Part shown: in pieces, positions 1 to 12,361 of the stretch | How positions within the stretch are numbered: the first letter of the stretch is position 1 | Layout: every line of letters starts with the position of its first letter | DNA from: Halocafeteria seosinensis | Taxonomy: Eukaryota; Sar; Bigyra; Bicosoecida | Length of the DNA stretch: 64,000 nt | Assembly: GCA_001687465.1 (NCBI GenBank) | Contig: LVLI01000204.1 | Location: 107,485 to 171,484, forward strand | Direction of reading: 5' to 3' | Translations under genes and position numbers: made by a program | Notes under the pieces: model-generated | Database searches by the model: none | What the model was told of the DNA's origin: nothing | Seen by the model: the letters and a program-made list of their open reading frames with translations, nothing else

Positions 1-2507
1 GTCCAGGGATACAAGATCCTGGCTCACCGACAGGCAAACTTGGGGTTTGCATGACAGACTTTAATAATGCGGACGTTGATACCACTATCACCGGCGAACC
101 AATTATCAACGAAGGTTTTGGTTTCATGATCACTGGAGACGCCACAGCCACGGTCGCGTACTCGGGAATTAACTTTGGTAATTCTCCTAAAGATCCTCCG
201 CCTATTTGGGATTTGGTTTTCGGAGAAAGTGACAACTCTGATGATAAGCAGACTTTTAGAGATATGATTATGAATACGGTCATAAATAATGTGGAAGATA
301 GTGACGAACGACGGATGCAATACCAGCGAGGTGGAAACACGTGGTTCATAGCTTGGAGTGCTGTGCCTACCCCTGACTACATCGTTGCTCTTACTGTGCC
401 GGATAAAGACATCCGGGAGCCCGTCGACGAAGCAAAGAGTGAAATCAACAATGTAATTGCCATTCTCATTGGAGTTTCCGCTGCAGTGTTTCTAGTGGTG
501 GGTGCGATTATATTCTTCTTGACTAAGAAGCTAGCTGGAAGCATTGTCGAGCCGATCTACCTGCTTACACAACTTGTAAAGAAGATCAATAAGCGTCAAT
601 TCGATAAGGCCAACCTTCAATCATTTGTGGACGTCACTGATCCTCGTTTCGTCACGCGGGAGCTAGCCTCGTTGGACTCTATATTTCGTCAGATGTTCAC
701 TGTAGGTATTTGGCTGTTTGTAGTTTGTCTTAAGTAATTTTGTTTAAAGAGGTGCTATGGTTCAATTGCAGGCTGTGCGCGCCGGTGAAGGAAGCATCAT
801 CAAAGGAGAGTTGAAAGAAGCTGAGACCGTCTTCAATGAAGCAATGGAGTTGTTTAGGCGTCTCGGCCATATTCGAGGAATGGGGGTTTGCTATACAAAC
901 TTGGGGGCTGTCTACTTGATGAATGGCTTCCATGACAGAGCTATTGCTTATTTCCGCGATGCAGTGCAAAATGCAACTGACTTGCTGGAGCATTCTCAGG
1001 TCGGGGCGCCAACAGAAGACGCCGCAACGGTCGAGGATTCCGCAGCTGATCCTGAACCATCGAGCGGTGTGTTGAAGAGGAGTAAGACAACTCAGTTTAC
1101 TCGAATGCTGAGAGAGGCTCGTGAAACTGTCCAATTCCGGAAAATAAACTTGGCCAAAGCGCTCTTGGCTAAGGCACTGTATACTATCCAGCATCTTTGC
1201 CCTCGTGAGTACAGTTCCGTATTTCCCAAGCATCCAGTTACAAGTGCCTCCCAGTCGTCCTCCGGGGAAGAGCAGAGCAAGATACTTGCTGACACTCTGA
1301 AAGATTTGAAGGAAGTTGCTCGACTGGGGATGGAGAGTCTGCACGACCTAGCCGATGCAAAGGTCGACAGGGTAAAACTTCTAGATGCACGCGCAGATGT
1401 TCTGAGAGCCCTCGTCGAAGCGATGGAATTTGAGGCACTAATAGCTGCCAAATCCGGTAACCATAAGGAACTCGTCGTGGGCGGATACTACAAGGCCCAA
1501 GCCGACGAAGAACTGGCAAAGATGTTGCAAGACATACAAATTGTCTGGCAAGAGCAGGACACCAAAGCCAAGCGCTTATATACTCGGGCCAAGGATAATG
1601 ATGAAAAGGTTAAAGAGTTACAGAACGCCAAATACTTCGCGATGGCTGCTCATGCTCGTTTTCTTTTGGCCGAAAAACAGACACAGCACTGCGTGGATAT
1701 GTTGCATCACATCTTCAGCACCAGTGAGACCATGGGCGGCGGTGTCCTTCGACAGTGTGCAGAAGACATGTCTTTGGCACTGTACCGTTTGGGGCATGTA
1801 GATGCCGCTAAGAAGGTTAGGCAAGAGTCCTGCTCAGGACTCTTGCCGCCGCGCAACTTTTGTTTCCTTCTGGACACTAGCGGGAGCATGGCGAATCTAA
1901 TCGATAGTGCTGTTGACAATCTTGCACGGTTGTACGATCAACATGTTAAGCACCGGGACAGTCTGGCAGTGTTCACTTACGATACTACGGCGAGATTACG
2001 TATCCCAAAGCGGAAAAAGGGGACAGGAAAACAGGTATGGTTGTAAATTAGCAATATCGCCGTAACACTGAGGCGAAATTGACAGTGTGTGTTTGTTGAA
2101 ATTGTTTGCAGGCGGAAACTCTCCGGAATGACATAAAGGCTTTGAATAAAGTCCAAGGCCTTACTGCTTGCTATGATGCCATCTGGTTGGCCCTGGACGA
2201 ATTGAAGGATGCCGATACCAAGACGGAGGACATCATTGTCTGCCTAACCGATGGAAGTGACAACCGCAGCAAGCATAAACTAAATGATTTGTGTCGCCGT
2301 ATCAAAAGAGACTACTACGATCGCGTCATGGTTATTGTGATAGCCCTTGGCAGCCTTAGAAACCGCGATGACCTGCGAAACATAACGAGGATGTCTAAGC
2401 ATGGAGCTTTCATTGAAGCCGCTGCCGGTATTGAGGAAATGGACCAAGCTTTCCATCAAGTATCCGAGGCTATCTCTAGCGTTAGTGTTAGAATTGAGAG
2501 TATGTGA
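1..2507 (+). CDS. Cache-HAMP-TPR-vWA membrane protein, paralogue 1 (5' end outside window)
   Basis: This is the C-terminal part of a large sensor-like membrane protein and a tandem paralogue of the next gene. Exons end at 701, run 772-2034, and run 2112-2507; both intron positions match the paralogue exactly. Visible in order are the end of an extracellular Cache-like domain (a conserved VPDKDIREPVDEAKS stretch just before the membrane), one transmembrane helix near bases 450-520, a HAMP-like linker, two TPR-like helical repeats (bases 780-960), a long charged helical region, and a vWA domain from about 1855. The vWA domain keeps the metal-site motif: DTSGSM, the threonine in GLTACYD, and TDGSDN. 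By inference it is a receptor that signals through its cytosolic vWA domain to a partner protein. No catalytic domain is visible. The linker before the vWA domain is shorter than in the paralogue. Ligand unknown. Confidence 0.85.
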
Positions 2508-3330
2508 TGCCTCGCTAAGCTAGGGAATACACCATAGTTGTAGATGCACTTGTCGACTAGACTCATCGGTAAACGTATTTTTCGCCGTTATTATGTTCCC
2601 AGAGTCCCGTCAGAATCCTTCCAGTGTACCATGAAATAGTCAGTCGGTAGGCCATAAGTCACACACTCGTACGTGTGCGCCAATGGGTTGTAGGGAATTG
2701 AGTCATTTCACAAGTCAACTGGTAACTCCATATATATTCGTATGAAACGCTGCACTATATAGTGTAGCGTACCCTCAAAAAATTGTGATTCCGGATGGAA
2801 TGTGCCTAGCAAAATTGTTGCCTACCAGGCAGAATTCTTGCCGCTTGTATTGGTAAGACTGACTTGGAATCAGGAACTGCGCTAGGCCGCTAAGGACGTA
2901 CTTCGGTTCCCAGACGAAGAACACGTGCCGAAGTTGAAGTTGGCATGCGACCTACACTTTGTCCCTTGATTACTCCAGACCAGGCAGGTTTGTTTGGAAT
3001 GTACTGCGTCTACGGTCTGAAGCATGTATGTGTGCTCACTTAGTTTGTGTCTTGGGTCGCGGGGAGACGCATAAAAGAGGCAAACGAGGCGTTCCGGCGA
3101 ACAGAAGGAGACTCCTGGTCCTGTAAGTACATTGTCTTTGTTGTCCCCCCCCTTTTTTTTCAGTCCATATTATACACACGATTACTAACACTCCACTGCA
3201 CTTAGTTTCGCGGGAACATTCGCTCTGAGTGCCCTGTGGACGGACAAAAACACCTCCGGAGGGGATCGCCGGGGGAATCGCCACCGCCAACACTCCGGTG
3301 AATTCCACGAAGTCCCATTACCATGATTCC
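2508..3330. other. Intergenic spacer and 5' leader
   Basis: No open frame with protein-like composition is seen. The stretch probably holds the 3' end of the first vWA receptor gene and the promoter of the second. A possible 5'UTR intron lies at about 3123-3207, with donor GTAAGT, a pyrimidine tract and acceptor CACTTAG. It is supported only by splice-site consensus. Confidence 0.35.
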
Positions 3331-6300
3331 ATGTCGTTTACGGTGTTTCTGACTATTGCAGAAGGTTCAGTGAAATATCCCCGTGGTTTCTTACCGAAAA
3401 TGAAGGCGGAAAAGGAAAAAAATGAAGGCGATCCCATGGACGCGCTCAACTGCATTGGGCGAATCCACATGAGGCTCAAGTACAAATTGCTACTTTCCAC
3501 TGTAGGAACAATTGTGTTCGGAACGAGCATTGCAATTGCGTGCATTGCTGGACTGCTGCTGACGAGATTTCCCGAGTGGACCAAGAGCACTGAGAAACGA
3601 ATGTTGAGTGCTGAGGAAGATAGCTTGGAACGACTAGCTCGTGAGAAGGCACAGTTCGCGGATCTCTTCTACAACCGGGTGGCCGGAGACCTCAATGGCA
3701 TATGTACTTTCACACAAGATCTTTGGCGCGGTGCAGCGAAACGAGCTCCGGGCGAAACTATTGATTTGGCAAGTGCCGCAGCAATGAACAAAAGCGCCTT
3801 GAATGTTATCAAAGCCAAGGACGGATGGGACGACTCTGAGAATTGGAATCCCAATTTTTCAGGTTGGTACGGGTGTGAAAAGGATGAAGCGGGAGCTTCT
3901 CGGTGTTTTCCAGTAAGAAACTCCAGCTACTTGACAGAAAAGGATTTAGAGGTGCTTGAAAAAAGTGAACCCTTACGGCTTATTTACAAGGCAATTTGGC
4001 AGGCCGATTTTCCAGCTCATTCAGAAGGGTTTTACTCTGTGGCGTTTGATGATGCTTTTGCTGCAAAACATGTGGATGACAAATACAATATGTCAGCAGT
4101 TGTTGACGCGAATTTTGTTCACTGGTTTCCATATTTCGATGCTCTAAACTTTGAGAATACGAAGATCTCAGAATGCGAATTGATACCGGATATTGAGGAT
4201 GTATTCGAGGGCTATACGCCGTATTGCCGTAAATGGTATGCCAATGCCGTACAGGCTGCACAAGAGGGAGCCGATCAAAATGGGACGATAGAGTTTACTC
4301 CCCCATATATCTTCGCTGGTGCGAATGGTGGACTGGGAGTGACATCTTCTCGGCGCGTCAGGCACTATGTCAATAATGACAACAGTCCGGGCATACAGAC
4401 ACCGCCTAATGCTGATTCCACTCCCCTGGGCGTATGCATGGCTGATTTTGACAACCAAGACGTTGATACAAGCATTACAGGTGAGTCCATTCTTAATGAA
4501 GGCTTTGGGTTCATGATAACTGTCAATGCCGAGGCTACTGTCGCATTCAAGGGCATCAATTTTGGTAGTTCGCCGAAAAACCCTCCTCCCATTTGGGACC
4601 TTGTTTTTGGAGAGAACGATGACTCTGAAGATAAGGATAATTTTAGAAGTTTGATCGAGAACACCGTGATAACGAGTCTCACCGCGGCTGACGTGAAACG
4701 CGCTCAATATCAACGTGGAGGAGACACATGGTTTATTGCATGGGAGTTTGTTCGGACGCCTCAGTATATCGTAGCGCTTACGGTGCCAGATAAAGACATC
4801 CGGGAACCCGTGGACGAAGCAAAAAGCAGTATTAATGAGGTGATCGGTACTCTGGTCGGGGTATCTGCAGCTGTTTTCGTAGTTCTCGGCGTCATTGTAT
4901 TCTTCTTAACAAAGAGATTTGCGGGAAGTATAGTCCGCCCTATTCATTTGCTCACACAGTTGGTCAGGAAGATCAATAAGAAGCGTTTTGACACTGGTAA
5001 TCTGCAGTCGTTTATGGAGGTTACAGATCCGCGGTTTATTACGAAAGAATTAGCCTCTCTGGATTCCATTTTCCGGCAAATGTTCACGGTAAGTATCTGA
5101 ACTGCAGCGTCCGTTGATGAATGGTTCTGTTTTATTGTTGTACATTGTACGTTTATATCGCTCAGGCTGTTCAAGCGGGGGAAGGGAGTATTGTTAAAGG
5201 TGAACTAAAAGAAGCGGAAAGTGTATTTCTCGAGGCGTCAGAACTCTTCCGCCGTCTCGGACACACTCGAGGATTGGGGGTTTGTCAGACGAATTTGGGG
5301 GCTGTGTACTTGATGAATGGGTTTTACGAGAAGGCTATTCGCTCCTTTCGTGATGCTGTACAAAACGCTAGCGATCTACTGAAATATACCCAAGGAGCAA
5401 CTACGGAAGAAGTTGACGAGGAAGAGGAAGAAAAGGAGACGACACATAAGACAAACCCAATTCATACCTCCGACACGAATAACTCATCTCCGAGGAACTC
5501 ACGCCCAGGTATTGTTAGGCGTACGAAAAAATCTCACTTTGAGCGGATGAGGAGAGAAGCTCGCGAAACTATCCAGTTTCGGAAGATTAATCTGGCCAAA
5601 GCGCTGTTGGCAAAGGCAAAGGATACAATTCAACGACTATGCCCTGCTGAGTTTGATGCGACGTATTTTGAGCAGAGGCAAAGACTGGCGAACCAAAACT
5701 TCGATCGTGTCCTGAAAAGTTTAAAGCAAGAATCGGCCCCTGCAAGCGAGGCGACGAGTGAAGATTCTCAGGAGACTCTCGATAAAGTTCTCATAGATTT
5801 GAAAGAAGTAGCGCGCCTAGGAATTGACAGTTTGCACGAGTTAGCTGGTGCTAAAGTTAATCGAGTGAAAATTTTGGATGCCCGCGCGGACGTTCTGAGA
5901 GCATTGCTTGAAGCAATGGAATACGAAGCTCTAATATCAGCCAAGGGAGGAGGGCATAAGGAGCTTGTAGTCGGTGGATACTATAAAGCACAAGCAGATG
6001 ATGAGTTGGAGAAAATGCTCCAAGATATTCAGCATGTTTGGCAAGAAGAAAACAACAAGAATAAGATGCTGTACACACGTGCGAAAGACAATGATGAAAG
6101 GAGAAAAGCATTACAGAACGCAAAGCATTTCGCCATGGCTGCTCATGCTCGCTTTCTGCTTGCTGAAAACCAACCGCATCACACTGTCAATATGCTTCAT
6201 CATATTTTCACTACTAGTGAAACAATGGGTGGTGGTGTTCTTCGGCAATGCGCAGAAGACATGTGCTTGGCGTTATTCCGGATGGGCTATAAGGATCACG

Positions 6301-7014
6301 CCAAGCGTGTTGATGAGGAAGCATATGCGGGCCTTCAACCCTCCCGGAATTTCTGCTTCCTCCTGGATACCAGTGGTAGCATGACTCAGCTAATTAAGCA
6401 TGCTGTTGAGAACCTTGCACGCCTATATGATAAGCATATTAAGCACCGCGATAGTCTAGCTGTGTTCACGTTTGACTCAGCAGCGAGGTTGCGCATTCCG
6501 AAACGCCCGAAAGGCACCGGACGTGAGGTATGTAACTAGCAATTGATACTCTTATTTATCTGAATATCGAGTTTAGGTTTTGTTTCGCTCCATTTTGTTC
6601 CAGGCTCAAGCTCTTAGGCAGGACATTGTAGGTCTTACGAAAGTTGGAGGCCTTACTGCGTGCTATGATGCACTTTGGTTGGCGTTAGACGAATTAAGCG
6701 ACGCGGGCACCGAGACAGAAGACATTATCGTGTGTTTGACGGATGGAAGTGACAATCGAAGCCGGCATACACTAAGTGAACTGTGTGGACGCATCCGAGA
6801 GGACTACTACGATCGCGTAATGGTAATCGTGATCGCTCTGGGTCGCCTGCACAACCGGGAGGATCTCCGGGAGGTAACAAAGAGCTGCAAGCATGGAGCT
6901 TTCATTGAAGCAGCGGCCGATGTCGAGGATATGGGTAAGGCCTTTAAAGAAGTATCAAATACTATTTCCCGTGCAGGTACTTCTAACATCAGCGTTCGAC
7001 TGGAGACTATGTAA
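3331..7014 (+). CDS. Cache-HAMP-TPR-vWA membrane protein, paralogue 2 (complete)
   Basis: This is a complete copy of the sensor-like membrane protein, about 1176 residues. Exons are 3331-5088, 5166-6527 and 6604-7014. The first in-frame ATG is 3331; ATG 3400 would give a shorter cytosolic tail before the first membrane helix. The order is a transmembrane helix (about residues 51-78), a large Cache-like ectodomain (about 95-500) ending in VPDKDIREPVDEAKS, a second transmembrane helix (about 504-526), a HAMP-like linker (P..LL..L...I then ELASLDSIFRQM), TPR-like repeats (about 587-650), a charged helical linker, and a vWA domain (about 980-1165). The vWA domain has an intact metal site: DTSGSM, T in GLTACYD, TDGSDN. 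The topology resembles a bacterial chemoreceptor with its output module replaced by TPR plus vWA. In animal calcium-channel alpha2-delta subunits Cache and vWA also co-occur, but both are extracellular and vWA comes first. Function is inferred only. Confidence 0.85.
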
Positions 7015-7088
7015 TATTCGGGGAAAACCTCCGACAATAGCACATCTTCCAAAATAAGTTGTCACTCTCTATACAAACAAACTAGTAT

Positions 7089-7693
7089 CTAACGCTGATT
7101 TTTTGCCACCTGTTCTATCTGGCTTTTAATATTCGGTGCGATAGTTTCATCAAATTGCTTCAACTTATCCTCTAGGACGGGACCAACACACTTCTCGAAA
7201 TCTCGCTGAGCCGCATTTTGGTCGACGTTTCCTGAGCTCATTTGAGATTTGTACTGGTCTTGTATCTGGTCTTGGCATTCTTGCACCGACCTCTGCACTC
7301 TGTTTTGCCATCCTTGTAACTCGTTGCTGAGGATTTCCTGAGCCTGTTGAAGTGGCTGCTGACAATTTTTGACGCAGTTTTCCTTTTCGTCCATACTCGT
7401 GTTGGTGTTACTAGCACAATTTATGCAGCAATTGTACATGGACACCTGCAGCATTGGTCACACACACACAAGGTGAATAAACACCACTGACACATAAACT
7501 TTCTTCCATATTTAGAAGACTCCATAACGAACAAGTGACCTCCTTCTCCTCCCCCTTTGGAACCGGCTACCTTATGGGCGGGAAACTGGGGCACGAGACG
7601 TACCTCCATGCGGCGTAAGACTTCTTTATCGAGCTTATCGACTGTCTGCTTGACAGCATTCTGCAGGCGATTTTGGAGATCTTCCGCGGACAT
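7089..7693 (-). CDS. FAM136A: FAM136A-like mitochondrial protein (DUF842)
   Basis: This is a small protein of the FAM136A/DUF842 family, whose animal members are mitochondrial with poorly defined function. Exons are 7693-7604 and 7445-7089, giving 148 residues, close to the family length. The N-terminus is an amphipathic helix. The family's paired cysteines follow in the second exon: CC and C in YNCCINCASN, then CVKNCQQPL with the family's P-L-xx-A-Q pattern, then a distal single C in EKCVGPVLEDKL. The intron has a GTACGT donor and CTGCAG acceptor. Its 3' end faces the vWA receptor gene, 74 bases away. Confidence 0.85.
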
Positions 7694-7946
7694 TTTCTAT
7701 CCCTCTAACACACTTTGACGGTCGCAACGATGATACACAATCAACCCTGTATGTCATGTCTCATACGATACTAAACGAATTCTTCCTCTATAAAGCCTGC
7801 TGTGTCCCATTATGGCACCAAAAGTTCGGAACACCCCCAAAAGTATGCGAAAAGATTGTCGTCTCGGTATCGCGGTTCATCAAGCTGCCTCTTTGATGGC
7901 TTACAATCAAGTTTAGAGTACTGATGACAATCTCTTGTTTTGGGAG

Positions 7947-8702
7947 ATGAATCGTGGCAGCTATGGACGAGGCGTCCTATGGCGATTGGCCAGCAGCATG
8001 AGCCTGTGGTGGCGTAAGACTGGAGCCACGAGCCTCCGTGGAACTCCTGTATACAAGCGTCCATGGCTCCCCAGGCCATGTGCAGCATACCACGTCAGCA
8101 CCACGACGTCAATCATGCACAAACTCACGACAGCCAGAGATGACGACGACATGCGGTCTCGGGGAGTTCAGATTTTCCCAGACTTCATTACGCCAGCGGA
8201 GGAGACCACGTTGTATGAATACTTCCACAAACAACTGCGCAAGCGCAAATACGAAAGAGATCACTGGGATGGCGTCATCGAAGCCTACCGTGAGCTTCAA
8301 AGAACTATTGCCGCGATGCCGGAAGAAGCTCAACACATTGTGGAGAGATGCAGAGAGGCGGCGTTTCGACCGGGGGCCGTTGTGCAGCCACAAGTCCACA
8401 TTCTGGACTTGGCTCCCGATGGCTACATTGATTTCCATGTAGACAGTGTCAAGTTTTCTGGTGATCACGTCGTCGGACTTTGCTTACTATCGGATGCCGT
8501 GATGCGACTGAGACATGAGCAGACCTCGGAAACAGTGGATTTATTTCTTCCACGACGGTCACTCTACTGCTTAAGAGACGAAGCACGATACGAGTTCGCA
8601 CATGCAATTCTCCGAAACGAAGAAGCAACATTTGAAGATAAACCCATAGCGCGAGATCGCCGAATTACCATGATGTTACGGGATGAAGTTGTTACCCAAT
8701 GA
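7947..8702 (+). CDS. ALKBH7: ALKBH7-like mitochondrial 2-oxoglutarate/Fe(II) dioxygenase
   Basis: This is an AlkB-family dioxygenase most like ALKBH7, a mitochondrial enzyme linked in animals to programmed necrosis and mitochondrial RNA/protein modification. It is intronless and about 251 residues from the ATG at 7947. The N-terminal 60 residues are rich in Arg, Ser and Thr with almost no acids, which fits a mitochondrial presequence. Matches to the family include QVHILDLAPDGYIDFHVDS, which holds the iron-binding H and D, the structural SLYCLRDEARYEFAHAIL with the distal iron-binding H, and the 2OG-binding arginine in RDRRITMMLR. The stop lies 23 bases from the convergent APC2 stop. Confidence 0.9.
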   Translation: MNRGSYGRGVLWRLASSMSLWWRKTGATSLRGTPVYKRPWLPRPCAAYHVSTTTSIMHKLTTARDDDDMRSRGVQIFPDFITPAEETTLYEYFHKQLRKRKYERDHWDGVIEAYRELQRTIAAMPEEAQHIVERCREAAFRPGAVVQPQVHILDLAPDGYIDFHVDSVKFSGDHVVGLCLLSDAVMRLRHEQTSETVDLFLPRRSLYCLRDEARYEFAHAILRNEEATFEDKPIARDRRITMMLRDEVVTQ

Positions 8703-8725
8703 ATCTAGCATCGGCCGTCTTACTG

Positions 8726-11700
8726 TTACGCCGGTTTGAAGTTTCCGTCCTCCAGGGATATCTTTTCCTCTTGCACGAGTTTCATCAAGAATCTGTGGAG
8801 TTCCTCGGGATCTTTATCGTCTGTAGGATTTGAAATGCAGTCTGAGAAGATTGGACACAGCAAGTGAAGAATGTAGAAACTTACAGGTTTGCGTGTCTCC
8901 GGCCATGAAAAATTTCAATTTTTGATGAATCTGTTCCAAAGACATGGACATGAAGGTCTTCAGCATTCCTAGTATGAAGTTTTCGCACATCCTCATTTGT
9001 TCGATATCTTCTTCACTCTGGCCGGCAGTTTCTTCTTCAGCTTCTTCCAGAAAAGATCTATCCGCTGACTTAGTGGCTTCTTGGACAAGGAAATACGTTT
9101 CCGGTTCTGCTGCGGCATCTCGCTCAATGATTCCATTTCTTGTCCAGAATGTCAACGCTTGGCGCGTCTCGTTGGAGGGCAACTCTATGCACTCGGCTAA
9201 CTGTTCTAAAGTCCATTTATGCTGCTCTTGGAAATGTAACATAATGGAGGCTTGCAGGAAAGACACTTGGGGTTCCCAGTCTTCCTCGCCCTCGCGCTCC
9301 ACTCGCAAACGCACGTGGCCTGAACTCTTGAGCCATTTAACGTAGCGGGGATTTTTCGCTTTGGCGTACGCACTCGAATAGAGCTCCAGTCGGTCTTCTA
9401 GTGAGGGGTGGAGTTTAAAATCAGTCTGTTGCGTGAATGATGGCCAGTAGTAGTCGGAAACTACCTTTGCTTGAGGCAGCATGGAGAACTGGTCTTGCGT
9501 AATGTAATCGGACTTTATGGTTTGCATCAGTCGCTTGCTGTCTGTCATATCTTTGATCATTACCTCACAACTGTGAAGCTTCGCCTCACCAAACAACATT
9601 TTGAGAAGCTCAAGTGTTTGGAGTTCTTCGTCCACATCGAAGCCCTCTTTGGATACTAATTTCTCCGAGAGCATCGAGCGATATGTTTTCACTAATATCT
9701 CTACGGAATCGAACATGTTTAAAACAAGACTTAGACTGTCTTGGAATCGGAAATTGCTCGGGAGATTCGGGTCGGCTTCTACAGGCTCCGGGTTCCAGAC
9801 TAGGTTGTGCGAACCAGCGGCAATCCATTCATCTTCACCTTGTTCCGAAGGCTGCCATACACCTGTTTGTTGTCTTGACAATAATGCTTGGTACAACTGC
9901 AGTGAACTACGACTTCTGACGCTTTCGTTTAGGCTTATGAGAAAGCATCAATTTACTTACCTCATGCTCACCCTCGGAATCTGTCAAAGCTTGAATCACA
10001 CAGGATGCAGCGTCCTTTCTTTGGCACATAAAGTCCTTTACAGGTCCGAAGGTGCGCTGAAGGACTATGCCAGAGGGATCTAACACTCGGAGAGCCTGAA
10101 TCCTCAAACAAAATTTGACTCGCAAACGTAGTATTGTAATCCTGGAAACGTGTCTGCTTACCTTAACCATAAGTAGTAAAGCAGTCAACACTTGGGAGGT
10201 GGCAGCTCCGGCGTGAAGAAGACGCTCCTCGAGGGCAGTCTTAATGGCCTCAATGATAGTCTCGTACATTCCAGTAAACTGTAGAAAGCAAAGGCTCATC
10301 AGAAAGTTCGGTAGAGCAGTCCCTTATTACCGCTACGTACTCGGAGAGCCCAGTGAAGTTCCACAAGTTGCGAAGTAGAAGATGGATAGGTCTTGATCAG
10401 TTCAAAGACCTGATCGCACCGCCTTGTAACAAATGAGGTCAGCAACGTCATCACAACTGCACATTGACGAAACACGAGCAACAAAGTGTTATCTCTTCAA
10501 TTTTGTGCATCCGGTGAAGCGACTTACCCTTGGAGCACATGCGAGACATGTTATGTTCTGATGCCCATTCTGTTTGTGATATACCATGCTCTTGCTTCTC
10601 GACATGGGAAAGTTTTGACATGTATGACCAAATTTCCGACGAGCTGCCACTACAAAGCAGCAAGCGGTTCAGAGTCCACAAATTACTATTCTCGCTGCTG
10701 AGAGGCGTCGATGTGCCGCACTTGGGAGGTTCCCACGAGAACAATATATTGTAAAGTTTCATTTCGTGCTGTCCCAGTTCCTCAGAATGAACTGTTTCGG
10801 GTATGCCACACCAGTAGCCGGCTATGCTTGAACGGTGCTTCATTTCGCGAAAAATGGCATCGTAAGAGGATTGCACGCCGACGTTAAGACAATGGAACCA
10901 ACTGAGAACAAATATACGGAGATATTCCAACACAGTCTGTACCAGATTAGTATCTTCAAATATATCGTCTTCTCGGCACACTCGGTTTACAAGAGACTTT
11001 ATATGCTCGTTGAGGATATCAGAAATCATCACAGACCGGAGCTCATGTCCATCAATCTTCGCCAATGCGTTGTGGAAGCAAAGCACTGAGTACAAAAAGT
11101 GCGATTTTCCAGAGCTTTGATCCCCCGTCATATCTTGATCTTCATCTTCGTCCTCTTCACTTTCTTCACCATCATTCGGAAACAAAGACTTGATGATATC
11201 AGCCGCGGAGCTGCGTCGTTGTAATCTTTGGTCTGCAACCGCTGCCCCAAAATATAGTCCAAGTACCTTCAAAATACCCTGGTCATCTGGTACATCCGAT
11301 TGCAATTTATTTTGGATAGTATCCCCAGCAGTTTGGATATATTCGTTAAAGGATTGAGTATCATTTCCAGCAGTAGATTGCATAAAGTGGTCGTAAAGCA
11401 TTCGCACCCATACTAATAAGCTCTTCCGGTAAATTGCGCGTAGAATCGCTTCGACGTTCTGCGAGGTTCAGAATAAGAAGTAGAGTTCTTTTGTTGTACC
11501 CGATACTCTGAGTAGTTACCATACCTCAGGGAAGAGTTGATGATGTATGAGGTTCACTATGTCCATTTCGTACTGCTTTTCAGTCATGACATAGTACTCC
11601 ATGTCATTGACTTTTTCTTGGTCGATACTAAATGAAGGAGATATCTTCCGATGCTTCAGTTCTCGATCATGTGAATCCATTTCAAAGAAGTGGGAAGAAA

Positions 11701-12315
11701 GGGTCCAGTATCCTTGGACGCATTTCGCCAACAACGTTCCGGCTGCCGACAAGGATTCGGTCCACGCCTGTAGTTGCCTTATCTGAGAAAGCAAGAAAAG
11801 AGGGAATCCAGTCCGACCTTTGTACACAGCCAGAAAAGACACCATCGGACACCTACATGATGATCCTCTACGGGCTCCTCCAAACAAGGCTCATCTTCTT
11901 CATTCACTTCCGGATACCAGGAAGCATGTATTTCAGTCTCCGACCATTGTCCAAACGCTTGCTCAAAGTAGCGTTCAGCAGCCGCAGCATGGAAGGTTCT
12001 CCTCCATAATTTACCCCACCATGGGACAAAAATTGCCTGGTATTTGAAAGATTCAGCTGCATAATGCTCCAATTCAAACAAATCTAACGCTGGAACCAGG
12101 TCACTTACAGGCGGTATACAGTCATGTACAGACTGCAGGGCCTCCTGTGACGTTCGTTGGAGCTCCTGCATGAGTGCATCTTCGTCTTCATTGCGTTGGT
12201 TTTGGTAAAAAGCGTGGAAACGGGACCATAATTGATATAAACGCTTGGAATACTGCCCTATATGCTCCCGTATTTGGGACACAGAAAGGGATTGTTGCTT
12301 CTTATTATCGTCCAT
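8726..12315 (-). CDS. ANAPC2: Anaphase-promoting complex subunit 2 (cullin-like scaffold)
   Basis: APC2 is the cullin-like subunit of the anaphase-promoting complex; with the RING subunit APC11 it forms the catalytic core that ubiquitinates cyclins and securin. Eight exons are read: 12315-11857, 11782-11525, 11458-10528, 10456-10341, 10278-10162, 10095-9961, 9896-8885 and 8820-8726, about 1040 residues, longer than the animal protein (822). Family signatures are ALRVLDPSGIVLQ with the downstream R..D....I..LT, the cullin-homology FGEAKLHSCEVMIKDMTDS, a winged-helix region (HKWTLEQLAECIELP), and the terminal APC2 domain, whose last exon ends in SLEDGNFKPA. An acidic low-complexity insert (about 11120-11165) lies in the N-terminal half. 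The start codon is 46 bases from the divergent helicase-like gene. Confidence 0.92.
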
Positions 12316-12361
12316 ACTTCTCCTATTTTTAGCATATATAACATGCCATGTATATACTAGA

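Noticed and set aside
3229-3330. Longer N-terminus of the second vWA receptor
   Set aside because: The upstream extension begins with GTG, not ATG; the first in-frame ATG is 3331.
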